NCBI GenBank assembly: GCA_905221605.1
Contig: CAJNDS010002540.1
Location: forward strand, 97,501 to 161,500
Direction of reading: 5' to 3'
DNA from: Symbiodinium natans
Taxonomy: Eukaryota > Sar > Dinophyceae > Suessiales > Symbiodiniaceae
Length of the DNA stretch: 64,000 bases
How positions within the stretch are numbered: position 1 is the stretch's first letter; every line of letters starts with the position of its first letter. Position numbers and translations under genes: made by a program. Below, one piece after another: positions 36,101-48,355 of the stretch. The notes below the pieces were generated by a model. It did not search any database. It had not been told where the DNA came from and worked only from the letters and a program-made list of their open reading frames with translations.

Positions 36101-37500
36101 CGGGCAAAACCAAGTGAGGCAAGCGTGGTGCTGACAAACCCCATCCCAACGGCAAGCGGCACACGCTTTGCCTGCACAAGGCCGAGGGGCCTTGCAGCTT
36201 GCCGCAGGTCATGCAGCGGCTTCCCCATTTGCACGAGGTGGTGAGTTCCGGCTTCAAGCCTGTTGGATTGTGTGAACCCTTGTTGGCGGGCTGCGAAAGT
36301 TGGGGTAAGGCATCACAATGTCGATCTTCAGCTGCACCTAGGCAAGAACAGCGACACCAAAGATCCAAACACACGCCAAGCCCAAGCTTCAAGCTTCTCC
36401 CCGGCCCCCCAGCCTGCGTGAGAGGAGGAGTTCCGTTTGATGGGGTGCAGCACGAGCAGGTTCCTCAAGCAGACTCAAGCGCAACTCACATTTTTTGCAG
36501 GAATCCGTATACTGAATCGTATCGAACCTTCGCGCTGCCTGGCAGTCGACATAGCAGCAGTATAGCACGAAGTTGTGCAAAAAGGAGTGGTAGAAACGTT
36601 GCAAGAGAAGGAATGCACAGCGCCTCCACCTCTCGGCACCGAGCGCACCAGGCCGCGGGCGAGCCAGCGCCTCTCGAGACCCTTGCGGTCCCATAAGGTT
36701 TTTGGAGGTTTTTGTGATTCTCTCAGATGTTTTGAGATTATGTGGGCTTCTAATTTGCAACGCACTCAAATCGAGGGAGAGCTTTTGCGTACTTGCGTAG
36801 GGCGGTCGGGGGACGGCAGTCCGTTTGCCTGCACAATGAAACTTCTACAAGCCGACGACACTATGCGGGGGTAATGGGGGGGAGGTGGGGCACTTGCCAA
36901 ATGCGAAGTTAAACTTCTGTCATAGACCACCCCTAGACCTGAAACGCAGCTCAGAACCGACAAGGAAATGGCTCTTCGTGTTCTTCCGCTACACCTTCGA
37001 AAAAGACGGGAAGTCCGCTTAAAGAAGAGCGGCGCCTAGCGTTTGGCCTACGGCCAGGTCGTCTTGTATACGGAATGATGGGGCAATGTAGGCAGTGTAG
37101 GCATGCTTCCCCGCAACAGATCATGGTAACAGGGAGGCCTCTTTTCGTCCCTCTGCACAAGTCACGGTGTAGGCCCAGAAATCCCAGGCTCCGGTGCGTT
37201 TTGCCGCAGTACCCTGAAAAGGCCGCCCCAGCTGAGACTTCGCCGACTTCGCCGGCTTGATGCCAGGAACCCCGAAGTGGCAAAAGCGCTCCAGTGCAGT
37301 CAAAGCCAGGCTGAGTGTTCCGCTTTTTTTGCGGAGGGCACGCACTGGCCCAGAACGTCCCAGGAAGAGCGGAGCATCCCAAGCCAAGCTGCCCAGGACT
37401 TGCACATGTTCGCCTTGGTGCTTCAGGGGTTTCTGGGGTTGTAGAGCTGATCCTTCAACTCAGGCGCCCAAACTCCTGCGACCCGTGGCCTGCGGAGATC
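33121..37500. repeat. Flank B: diverged duplicate of flank A sequence
   Basis: No confident gene. 33957-34200, 34290-34930 and 36230-37440 are recognisable relatives of 14640-14930, 20480-21200 and 21900-22980. The last part continues into what in array unit 2 is the 3' spacer of the gene, then diverges near 37440 without a gene, so it resembles a lost array unit. Confidence 0.55.
33538..33660. repeat. Minisatellite of an about 10-nt unit (AAAAACTACC)
   Basis: Tandem variants of AAAAACTACC, most regular at 33590-33650, inside an A/C-rich stretch. Looser CTTGAAACTGC repeats lie just upstream at 33165-33240. Confidence 0.85.
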
Positions 37501-39680
37501 TACGCGGGCAAGGCGTCTCTACTTGAAGGCTTATTCTTGAGTCCCAGAAAATGCGGCGCCTTGTCTTCAAAAACAAAGGACGCCCACAGAAGGGATATGC
37601 GAGGTTTGTACCGTTCCACCCTTCCAGGTTCCTTTTTGGGAAGAGATGCGCCCAAGCAAAAACGACTACTCTGTGTTGCATTCGAGAAACCCTCGTGCAC
37701 GGCTGCTTATCTAGACCAAAGGGTCTTCAGCAAAGCACCCTTTGAAGCGAGCAGAGGGCAGCCGCAGCTTTTTTTGGGGGTGGGCGGGGGGGGGGGGGGG
37801 GGGGGGGGGGGGGCGTTTGGCTTCCAGCTGCCAGACAGATGTCGCCGCAGCTGCCTGAGGCGCAGGCGAGCATTGTCAGGCTGACTTTGGCTCCTTGCTG
37901 GCGTCGGGGCCATGTGCTCCGCAACTCAAAGGAAGCTTACGCCTTACGCACTCTGCTGACATGCCCGCAGGCGTGTGGCATGAATCACAGGGACCTTCCG
38001 CCTTCGGATGCCCCTGCAAGCAGCTTGCAAGTCACGGCCTATGCAAGGCAAACCTTGCTCCAAGAAGTGCCAAAAATGGGCCAAGAAGGGTTTCTGCTTT
38101 GCTGCCCGGTCAGCTGTGGTCCTGGAGAGTCTCCCTTGCAACAGCTTTTGACTTTGGGCCTTGGACCTGCTTGATCCGACCCATGCTGACTGTCACATCG
38201 ACAAGGCAGCTAATGACGAAAGATGCTCCTTGACACTCACAAGCTCGGGTAATCGCAGTTGACCCATACTCCGTGTGGGCTCACAGCGGATTACTCTTAC
38301 TCTGATTAATCGCACTCGCCAGCCCCACATCAGCTACATACACAGCCCAGCCGACGTGGACGAGCAACGGAGGCCCGTCGTCGGCACCAGAAGCCCGAAG
38401 CGAGCAGCAGCAAACGCTGCAATTGACGGCGATCCGGACTGGGGAGGATATCGGCAGTCTGGGGCGTGCTACGATCTCGGGCTCGCAAGTGGAACTGACA
38501 TCCCTGCCGGCCCATTCCTATTATCAGGCCGACCCCCAATCCTTCCGAAGGCGAACTCGTCCTCCCTTGCTTTACAAGGGTTTTAAGGGGAGTCGCTTCT
38601 CAATGTTCCCCATCGCTCTACAGTGTTTTTGACACTTCAGCATTCACATGTCCTACCAAGATAAACCCGCAATTACCATAGTTTTGACCTTTGCTCATAC
38701 AGTATGTGTGATACAAACCAGACACCCACAATCACTGTGGTGATCTGAAACTCCGGACTGTGTATGATCATCCAGATGATGAAGAAGTAAAAACGTCAAG
38801 ACTGAAGGAGTATGCGACCTGTGCGCGCAACTTGCCCTGAGAAGGTGCGCGATCTAAAGACGCGACAATGGAAGCTCAAGGTTTGCTGATTTGGAGATTC
38901 GAGGAGAATCTCCGGATTTCGCTTTCGAAGCTTAGTGACTTAGTGCTTCGACGGCCCCTTGTGATCTAAAGAAGGATCGCGCGCGCGCGCGTCTCTCTCT
39001 CTCTCTCTCTCTCTCTCGACTCAAGCAAGCGGTGGTGGTGCACCCCCAAACCACAGAAACCAGCTGTGCAACCTTGGCTTTTCACACCATCTCACAGCCG
39101 AAGTAGACGAGGAGCGGCAAGAAGTGCCCCTTGCGCCATGGCCGGAAGCAGGCCTGCACGCAGCGTACTGACCGCCTGGCTTCACGGCCGCGGTGCTGAA
39201 CAGCACCAGGTGGCACAGGTGGTCATAGGACGTTTCTGCGACACCCGTAGGCCCTAAGCCCTATAAACCCTAAACCCAGTCGACCCACCAACCATTGATT
39301 TGAACAAAGCGGATCTACAGCTTGGGGTCTTGTAGGGCTGCTTGTCACGGCAACTAAGTCAAGCGAACTTAGACGGACAAACGGCAGCACCTTAACAAGC
39401 CTTGAGGCTGCGTTGTGAATCGTGCCCATGGAGAGCACCCCTACATCGCCCTGTCGTACGCTTCGGCTGCCCAGCAAATGTACACTGGAAGGCCTGGAGG
39501 CCAACGGCAACGCTCACAAGGCGCGTACCCATGTGCACCCCAGGTTTCGACGCCAGCGTCTCGTGGCATTGAAAGGCTTCTTCTTAGCGGCTGATGTGCG
39601 CGCCGCCACGCTGCACCGCCCGTCAAGGCCACCCCGCACAGCTGCCTCCGGGGAGTGCTTTAAGCTCAGAGGCGCGACTT
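37501..39680. other. No supported gene; homopolymer and dinucleotide tracts
   Basis: A poly-G run of about 30 occurs at 37785-37813 and (CG)n followed by (CT)n at 38980-39018. Part of 37820-38110 is a diverged relative of 15290-15590. Short plus-strand frames (for example 39080-39170) have protein-like composition but no splice or homology support. Confidence 0.5.
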
Positions 39681-39681
39681 G

Positions 39682-39891
39682 ATGGCAAAGGATGCAGGGC
39701 TTCTCAAGTGCCTTGTTAGAATGGAGCATGTAACCCTACCAGGCCCTGTTTTTGCCAGGAGGCACCTCCTCAGCGACCTTGGCTTGGATTTGTCCTGGTT
39801 CGAAGTCGACAAACTAGCTCGGCGGTCATCTGGGCGGCTTCAATGGGACGCTGCGGCATTTTCGGCCTTGGCACGCCTGGCTGCTTTGTGA
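39682..39891 (+). CDS. Candidate plus-strand terminal coding segment, unidentified
   Basis: A 69-codon frame from an ATG at 39682 to a TGA at 39889-39891. The second half, LLSDLGLDLSWFEVDKLARR then GRLQWDAAAFSALARL, has the alternation of amphipathic helices seen in EF-hand or SAM-like folds, but no calcium-binding loop can be assigned. It may start at an internal AG|G (near 39760) as a last exon. Opposite in strand to all confident genes. Confidence 0.3.
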   Translation: MAKDAGLLKCLVRMEHVTLPGPVFARRHLLSDLGLDLSWFEVDKLARRSSGRLQWDAAAFSALARLAAL

Positions 39892-41326
39892 GTGGAACCT
39901 TCAGCGCTGTACCCTCAGCCAATCCAACTGAGTTCTTGAAGACCTCTGCCCATCTGCGCAGAGCGCAGCAGCCCGAGTTTCCCACGTGCCCGGAGCTTGT
40001 CCAGTGCCATCGGCACAGGCATGGACTCAGTGACTCGCCTTGCCTACTGGCCTACTGACTCACAATGAAGGCAACAGCAAAGACAGCCACCCCCGACCCG
40101 GCCAGATGGACATCAGTTGGGATGCCCGGCTTGTTTCGAGCCGTCGAACTGTTTTAAGGATTTCAAGGTGCCTAGCTACTCTTGGCTTCAAAGCTCGAAG
40201 GACCGGATCAAACCACCGGGTAGTCTAAGCGGCAAAAAGCCCGTGGAGACCGCCCTCGTGGCCCCCAGCGGGCTTAGAACCTCCAGCCAATCAGTTCAAA
40301 AGCCTTCAAGCCTCTCAAGCCTCTTCGCCTGAGCCGCGGGCTGTCGCAGAAAGGTTTGCCTGATCTGCCTCCCAGGTAGGGGCCCAGTTGCCGGGCACAA
40401 AATTTCAACAATGCTGGAGGTTGGTTTGGGCTTTCTTGCGGGGGTTTGCAAGCTGCTGGAGAAAGGTTTCGGTATTCAGGTCTTGCGATGCCCACAAACC
40501 CTACAATAGCAGTTCAAAAGCCATCTGCCAGAGACAGCTCTCATAGGGTTGCGCCGCCAAAGGGCAGATCCAACAACGCTTCGAAGCCATAGGCCCTTAG
40601 GCCATTAGTAGGCCATAGAGAGGTTGACATGAGAGGCCCTGGCAAAGTCTTGCCGGCGGATACCTAGGTGCGCCTTAAGATCCCTGCAGTCCCATACGCA
40701 GTCCAAGTTTGACGTTACTGTTGGAGCTAGGGAGAGAGTCATGTGATGTGAATGGGAGGAGGCCCCCAGCCTCTTCAACAGTCGACCATGACTTTTGAGA
40801 CAAGAGCACCCTTTTCAAGAAATCCACAAAGAAGATGACTTTGCTCCGGAGCACATAGGGACATAGGGGTTGTTGCAAAGGGACTATTTCGGGAGGCTGA
40901 CCGCACAGTACAGCCCACTTGGGTGCCGAACTACGCCTGCTGCCCGCTGGCTAGGCACTTACAATCCAGGAGCTTGGTGGGACCCGCTCTGTGCCTATTT
41001 GACTGACGCGCTCCACTTCACGACTGCATACAATGAGACGCGCTGCTCTGAAGACGGATGGGTGCATGGATTCTCAGTCGAGTCGAAAAACTCAAAGCAT
41101 TTTTGTTGGCGAAACCCAGACGCGCAGGGGTTGTCTAATGAACGAAGGCGGTGTCTACGCGCATCGGGCACAAAGGTGAGAGCTGAGGTCTTGTTTGCTT
41201 TTTGGTGTTGCTGCACGGCGCTTTTCAGGGACGCCTGACGAAACAAGCTCCCTGCAGAGCCAGGATTTCCGATCTGGCCACCCTACGCATGCTGCGCCCG
41301 CGAACGCCTAGGCCTTTGCAGGGCTC

Positions 41327-41421
41327 AGCTGTGCTGTGTCAGGTGGAGCTATAGCAACTTAATAGTAACTGTAGTAACTTTCGTACAGGGCGCCAATTGT
41401 CACAGGCAAGGGTTCAGAGGG
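41327..41421. repeat. Direct repeat, left copy (about 95 bp)
   Basis: Begins AGCTGTGCTGTGTCAGGTGG and ends GGGTTCAGAGGG. Near-identical to 42036-42130, with a small internal rearrangement of TAGTAACTTTCG units. Confidence 0.9.
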
Positions 41422-41763
41422 CAGGACCATCAAGGCACATATCTCCTCTGCCCAGTGAGTTTTGCTACTATGATAACTGACTCTCCCTTCAGAAGCTGGG
41501 AGTCCGCAATGCAGAAGGCTTAAGAGACTCAGCTGGTGATGTCCACAGTGCCAGTGGCAGCAGCAGGATTTGTTTCATGGCCTCGGGTGCCAGATGCTTC
41601 AGAAGTGGCGAGCCTGGCGAGCTGGGATTAAGTGGGTCATCTACCGTTGCTAGGCCATCATGCGACAAGTCAGACCTCCTGAACCTCTCCACGACGTACC
41701 GGTTGACTGCCACCTCCTTTGGCCTTGGCAGCCTTGGCATTTCTGAGATTTTCTGAGTCTGAG

Positions 41764-41928
41764 GCCTTCGTGACCGTGCAGGCCTACGCCATCTCGGCCA
41801 ACTTGGCGTCCATCCCAATTTTCTCCATTCTCAGGCGCGGCAACCTGATCGAAAGCAAGCTTGTGGGCCGCAAGGCCACAGTCCTTGCAGAAACACTTCG
41901 CGTCCGTGTTATGCAACGGTCCCTTCAG
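41764..41928 (+). CDS. Candidate plus-strand internal exon, unidentified
   Basis: A 165-nt segment bounded by AG|G and CAG|GT encodes 55 residues in phase 0 (starts AFVTVQAYAISANLASIPIF). Third codon positions are strongly G/C-rich in this frame only, which supports coding. The first half is hydrophobic and the second basic and amphipathic. It lies between the two direct repeats at 41327-41421 and 42036-42130. No family recognised. Confidence 0.4.
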
Positions 41929-42035
41929 GTCGCCGGGGCAGCTGCAGTGCTTGTTCCCTTTTGGGTGTCCGTTCTGCTCTACACGGGCGAAGGTGCGGAG
42001 TTAACCTTTCCTGCCCTAGCCGCTTCTCGCTGCTT

Positions 42036-42130
42036 AGCTGTGCTGTGTCAGGTGGAGCTATAGCAACTGTAGTAACTTTCGTAACTTTCGTGCAGGGCGC
42101 AAATTGTCGCAGGCAAGGGTTCAGAGGGGG
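42036..42130. repeat. Direct repeat, right copy (about 95 bp)
   Basis: Same orientation as 41327-41421 and 709 bases from it. The pair encloses the candidate exon 41764-41928. Confidence 0.9.
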
Positions 42131-45100
42131 TCGACAAGTAGGGGTCGACAATTCAAGACTGGAGGCACTCGAGCCGTTGCATTGTATAAGACCGAATCAA
42201 ATGTACTGCGTTGGTGTTATGACTAAGCAAGCGTGCAGGAGGAGTTGCGAAGGCCAACGGAAATAAGGAGCGATCGGGCGATGCCATCAACGAGGTGTCG
42301 AAGTTCCCCAGCCATCCAGCTCTTCGGCCAGCCTGATGCAGTTTCCCCTTATTCAACTCGTCATAGCCTGACCAACCGATCAGTTTCGTCCGAGTCGGCT
42401 CAAAGCTACTTCAGTACTACGCAGGCTTCTGTTTCCACATGACATCTTGCATGCCATGAAGGCCACGGGCGACGACGTAATGGATAAACGTTGATGCGGC
42501 ACATGCTTGCACTACCCGCCAGCAACGTGGCAACGCTGCCAATTGCATCGCCGTCGTTCCCTCCTTCGTCAGTGTTCATTGTCAGTTGTTCAACGGATAA
42601 AACGCGAGGATCCTATGAAAAGCCTGCTGGCACAAAGTGGCAGATTGGGAAGGAGGTTGGCATGCTAGGGGAGAAACCCGGTCTTCTCGGGAGGTGCCTT
42701 GTGGGGTCCAAGAGAATGGCATGTTCTCTCGCAAAGGTTGCGAGGCGCTGCAGATGCCAGAGGAAACCTCTGCAGCTCAGAGGCCACCGGCACTTCTTTG
42801 AGAGGCCGCCCCCTCTCTGCCCTCCGACTGCTACGGGAGATGACATATAGTCATATAGCTCCTGTAGGGGCATGTGTCTTGCAATTCTGCGCTTTGGCTT
42901 ACACTCGAATCAGCTAGCACACACTGCGCTCGACACCCGATGATGCATGCGTCCACCCTGCATCAAGGCTGAGAGCATGGCCGTAGGGTGAACCCCCCGA
43001 CACCCGCTCGAGTCTCCGGCGTCCGGCGACAACTCCAGCAGGCCCAGCATGCCCAGCCTGCATGCCCTCGGGCCGCAGCAGGAGCTTGATGGACCCAAGG
43101 GGCCAGCTGAAGGACCCAAGGGGCCAGGCAAGACGAAGAGCACGGAAGAGGCAGAGTCTCAGACCTCAGAAACTGCACACACGGAGGAAGCTCTGATCTG
43201 ATGCTGCAGCCCCTTTCAAATCTTTCAAGTGCCTGCAAGGGTGGCAAATACAGGAGCAATGCTGCACATCATGGCAGTTCAAAGGGCTTGGCTTTTCCTC
43301 AAGAGAGCTCCTGGCTTGATTGATGAGCACCTTGAATGCTTGAATTGGTGTCATTCGTCTTTCTCGTGTGCTCGGTTGGTTGGTCAAAAAATCACGCGGA
43401 AGGCGTGCTCAGACTTGGGCTGTGGCAACAGAGGCCCATAGCTGGGGCAAGACAATCCAGACCCAGGGAAGCTGTGCCGCTCCATGGCATCCATGGCGAC
43501 CCCTCATCAAAGAAAGGTGACCGAAGGGTCCAAGGTGACTGAAGGGTCAACCCACGAAACGGATCCCGCTGTGCACGGAATGGGTCGCACGTAAGCGGAT
43601 CGCAGTGACCCAAGGAGAAGCCAGGGAAAAGGAGCGAAGGCGGCGAAGGCCCCTAAAACATCTGACGTGCAGGCTCCTCAGCCTGCACACGCGGCGCTTC
43701 GGCACAAGGTCGCCGCAAGGCCGCCCCAGCCCGGAACGTGACGAGGACGCTGAGCTCTTGCAGCAGCGCTGTGTGGGGCCCATTCCTGGCTGCCACCGCA
43801 GGATCGAGGACCATTTTTTGGACCCTCGCCATGCAACTGCCTGAGGCGGGAATGCGACTGCTCTTCAGGAGCCGTAAACGACACCAAGACCCCTCATAAA
43901 GTGACCCTTAAGAACCCTTTGGAACCCAGGCTCAATCTGGGAACACCCGAGGCCCTAAACCCTAAGATCTGACTCAGCCCTTGGCCCTGAGTGCACCTCA
44001 TGGACAGCTCCTATATATTCTGATCCGATTGGCTGCGCTGACTCGTGCCACACCAGACATACCAGACATACCAGAATGCCCTCCCAAGCCAAAGGTCCCG
44101 CAAGGGCAGCGCAGCATTCCCAGCAGTGGCCCCCCCTTGAAGGCGGGATGGAAGGCCGCCTCGGCTGCAAGCGGTCACCGCAAGCGCAGTCCGGTTCAAA
44201 GACAGTGTCCGCGAGCTGCGCGAGATGGTGCGCACCACGATTGACAACCGCGACGTGTCAGCAAGTGTCGACAGAATGGATGAGATCAAGCGCCAAAGTG
44301 ATCCCGCCTTCTCGGGTCGTGGGCCTGCGCGGCAGGCTGGTTCTGCAGCCAGCGTCCTTGCGTCCCGGCAGCGCCGTTCTTTCGTTGGGCCTTTCGGTTG
44401 AGGGCCCTGGGGTGCCTGGCTCTGCTCACTGAGGGGGGGCATTGCTCCGTACATCTGTCGCCACTCGTCGACACGAAAAGTGAAGCGACGCAGCTTTCAC
44501 GGCTGACATAGAATAGGAAGAATGCAGCAGAATGCATCTCGGGTCTATTTGCACGGGCACTGCGGACCGCACCACACACAGGGACTAACGGCTCGGGCGC
44601 GGAAAAAACTCGCGTAGTGATCCTGGAAATCCCTGGCATCGGCAAGACTTGGCTGGCATGACGCGCAACAGTGGGAGTGCAACGCACACAACTGTGGGGA
44701 GTCAAGCGGAATCACCCTCGGCCTTGCGGCTTTCTTGGCCCTCGCAGATGGCTCAAAAACGAATGTGTGAGTGCGCTGTTCGACGCCACAAAGGCCTGGC
44801 GGCCTGGCTCGTGGTGCTCTTAGCATGCCCGATGCAAAGCAGCTGCGACGGCGGTTGATCCAAGCGCACGGGAGTGCGGTCCAGCTTATGCTTATACTAC
44901 CTCTGGATCAGAATGGAGGAGCTCAGGCTGAGCATCTCAAGGAAACATTGCCCCCTCCAAGGGATTTTCAAACCTTTGGCACTGTGAAACACTGTGAAGG
45001 ACAACTCTGTTGTGCTCCCAGCTGGAAGCGTGGCAATTGTTGCTTGTTGGGGCCCAAGTTGAGGCCCTTGAGGCTTGAATCAACAGCAGTTCTTGGAGTT

Positions 45101-48100
45101 CTGGCCGAAGCTGGCACGAGAGGCCTGGCATGTCCTGTCATCTCACGATTGGTTGTTTAGATGCATCTAAACAACCCATCACTTGCGGCTTTCGCGGCCC
45201 TCGCAAATGGCTCGAAAACGAACGACAAAGCCTGCTCTGAGTGCGCTATTCGACGCCACAAAGGCCTGGCGGCCTGGCTCGTGGTGCTCTTGGCATGCCC
45301 GATGAAAGCAGCTGCGAGTCCGCCATGCACCTGTGGCACTGTGAGACACCGTGAAGGACAACTCTGTTGTGCTCCCAACTGCGAGCCTGGCAATTGTAGG
45401 GAAGAGATTGGAGAGATAAAGATATTTTCGCATAAAGATCTTGCAGATATCCAGGACAATCTCTGCAGGCACACTTGCCGCAACGTTATCAATTAGCTGG
45501 AATGGGTGCTGTCCTACTGCTGCAGGAGAGGGAGCAGCAGTCTAGAGAATCTAAAGTCTTACGGAGCGGTCGTATCTTAGGGCACCAGACAGAAACCAGC
45601 TGCGGAATCCTGAGTTTTTCTTTAGTGGGGTCCTTGCGTGGGTTTGCGGTTTCCTTCAGCGTTCCCTTGGTTTTTGGCACAAAATTTTGTTCGCTTGTGT
45701 TTTACTCACCACATAAAGATCCGACGATGTTTTCCCGCCAAGATTCCCCTGCCTAGTGGTGGTGCAATTAAGGCACGACACCTACGGAATCCCCACTGGG
45801 CAGTCATGACACCCCCAAAATGAGCCCGACACACGAACAACAGATGCCCATGCGAGCATGTAGATGAGATAGCTCCTTCCTGGAAAGGCTGGATGATGGT
45901 GGGCGCAGATCCCCGGTGATAGGATCTTTGTGTTTATGTGGCCTGTTGATCCCCGAAATAATTGTTGAGTCTGGCTGGGGCCCAAGTTGAGGCCGTTGAG
46001 GCTTCAATCAAAAGCAGTTCTTGGAGTTCTGGCCGAAGCCGGCACGAGAGGCCTGACATGTCCTGCAGGGCATCTCATGAAGGCGCGATTAGATGCATAC
46101 GCAACATTGGGAGAATAAGTACGAGAGACAGACTTCTGGGAAGTTCGGCCCAGCCCACTTCACCAGTTCACCGCTCTTGCAAAGCCAAATGCGTGCCGGG
46201 GGTCTCAGTCTCGAACGCAGTCCCAGGCTGAAGTGGCCGGGCTCGGGGATGTGCAGACCCAGAGGTCGTCGAGCTGGTGCGCGTGGAATGCAGAGCCAAG
46301 GGGTGGGACCGCTCTGCTCTGCTTGATCACTGCACTCCCCTTGCCCTCACCTGCCCTCACATGCGAGTGACAGGCTGCGGGTGGCGGCCAAGCCTAGCAC
46401 CAAGCCTAGCATGCCCCACCTTAACAGCACTTTGAGGCGATGGGGCGCACAGCAGGCCACTGCCACGGGCGCTCCCCCAGCTCCTGCGAGCTGCGAGTCC
46501 GCCGTGAAGTGCGATGCCAGGCTGCGGAGGCGCGGGCTGCATGCCAGCGCTTCCCACTGAGCGAGGCCAGCGAGGCTCACAGCGGAGGAATTGGCGGCTT
46601 CCATTGGATTTTTAAGCATGGCAAGGCCCTGGTGGCCCTAGTTGCCATGCTCAAGACTTCCGGGATATGGTGGCACCTTGGGGCACTTTGGTGATCTGGG
46701 CCGTGTCAAAGTCGGAGCGCACTTGAAGAGGCTAACAAGGTGGAGCTCCCCCAAAAACACATGGAAGGTCATGGCATGATCAGAGACATTGATAGAGAGC
46801 CTTCATGAGCTCCGTGGGCCTCCATACCGGTCTATACCGTCACGTCTGGAGTTCGCTTCCGTTTCAAGGAAGGTGGGCAAAACCAAGTGAGGGAAGCGCG
46901 GTGCTGACAAACCCCACCCCAACGGCAAGCGGCACACGCTCTACCTGCACAAGGCCTGGGGGGCCTGGGGCCTTGCAGCTTGCCGCAGGTGCAGCGAGTT
47001 CCAAAATTGGGACGAGGTCGTGAGTTCCGGCTTCAATCGCGTTGGATTGTGGGAACCCTTGTGTGCGATCGCAATGTCAATCTTCAGCTGCACCTGCCAC
47101 AAACCAACGCCACTCGTCGAACTCGTGTCTTCACGCAGACATGAAGCTCAAGCTTCCCCGCAGCCTGCGTGAGAGGAGGCGTTCCGTCACATCGGTTGCA
47201 TCACGAGCAGGTGCCTCAAGCACAGCAACTCGAATCAACCTCGCAACCCCAGAGAAAAACAGAGAACAACTACCTTCACCAAGCTTCCGAACATTTCCGA
47301 ACTCTTTATGGCCTCCTAAAGCAGAAAGAAAGCAGCTGAGCAGGAAGAATCGCAACGGCAGCAACTTAAGGGCAGAGGAAGCAGGAGCAAAGCAGCAAAG
47401 CACCTCCTGCCGGGGACGCCCAGCTGCGCCGGCACCTGTTCTGTGCGATCCCCCCCCCCCGAGTACTCGAACCCCCACCGAGAAAATAGCAACATTAACC
47501 GCACTTGGGCTGAATGATTCAATGCGGTTTGAGGGTTTTAGGCCTCACTTTTCATCGTGCGGCTGCGAACGGGCACTCGTGACGGCAAACGAGCGGGATG
47601 TTGCTTTTTTCAAGTACGATCTCAGGCCCATGGTCGATTGTCAGCGACCTCGGGGTTGAGGCCTTGAGATACTTAGATACTTGCCGGTCCAACTCTCATT
47701 TTGCCATGACAAAGCCCTCCCAAATCCTATACCATGCACACAAGCGCCCCGGATGAAAGATGTCTCCCATGCTAGGAGCTGCTGACAAGAGGAACGCTGT
47801 GCCCCCGCCATGGTCTCTTTTCCCCGATTACGATATCGAGGCTATCACGGCCTTCTGAGGGCACAAAACGCCCCCTTTAGCCACAGGCACGTCATCGGGA
47901 AGCTGCGCTGCTGGCACATCTGCGACTGCGGACAGCTCAGTGACGCGCAGGCCGGAGGTGTCTCCATGGCAGCTTGATGCAGCTTGGCCTCTAACGAAAA
48001 AGTGACTCTTGAAAGGGCTCATGGCTACATGATGTGTATAGAAGCTTAATCGAGTTGATTAGAGGGGTCACAATGGTCACTACATGGGCTTTCATGTTTG

Positions 48101-48355
48101 CAGGCTATGTGCTTCCTTGCAGTAATAGTCGGTAGCCGCGCTAGTAACTGGCAGTCTTGTTGCGTGCAAGCATGTAGGCACTTCGATCCACTCTTCCATA
48201 ACAGCTTTTGACGGGAGGTTGGCGCTGCTTCGGTTCATGCAGCCATCTGAAGCCTGGTGTTCCGAGCATAAACGTGGAAGGCGGCAGAAATCGAACAGAA
48301 TATTGCAGAACTCGGCAGATGCAACGCAAGCAAGGGTGCGCGCAGGTTTTCCTCG
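42131..48355. repeat. Gene-poor region of dispersed, decayed duplicate fragments
   Basis: No confident gene. Segments related to the array flanks recur: 44190-44330 and 44780-44870 resemble 21010-21300 and 34720-35030; 45230-45400 repeats 44780-45030; 45963-46075 repeats 45045-45145; 46745-47200 resembles 35975-36470. The 44168-44402 plus-strand copy keeps a coiled-coil-like frame (VRELREMVRTTIDNRDVSAS), the others have shifted frames. I read this as a dispersed family of degenerating gene or element fragments. Confidence 0.55.
45151..45176. repeat. Perfect 26-nt palindrome
   Basis: The half-site GGTTGTTTAGATG is followed directly by its exact reverse complement with no spacer. An imperfect version (GGTGTTTAGATGCCTCTAAACAACC arrangement) lies at 18701-18725 in flank A. 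Confidence 0.9.
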
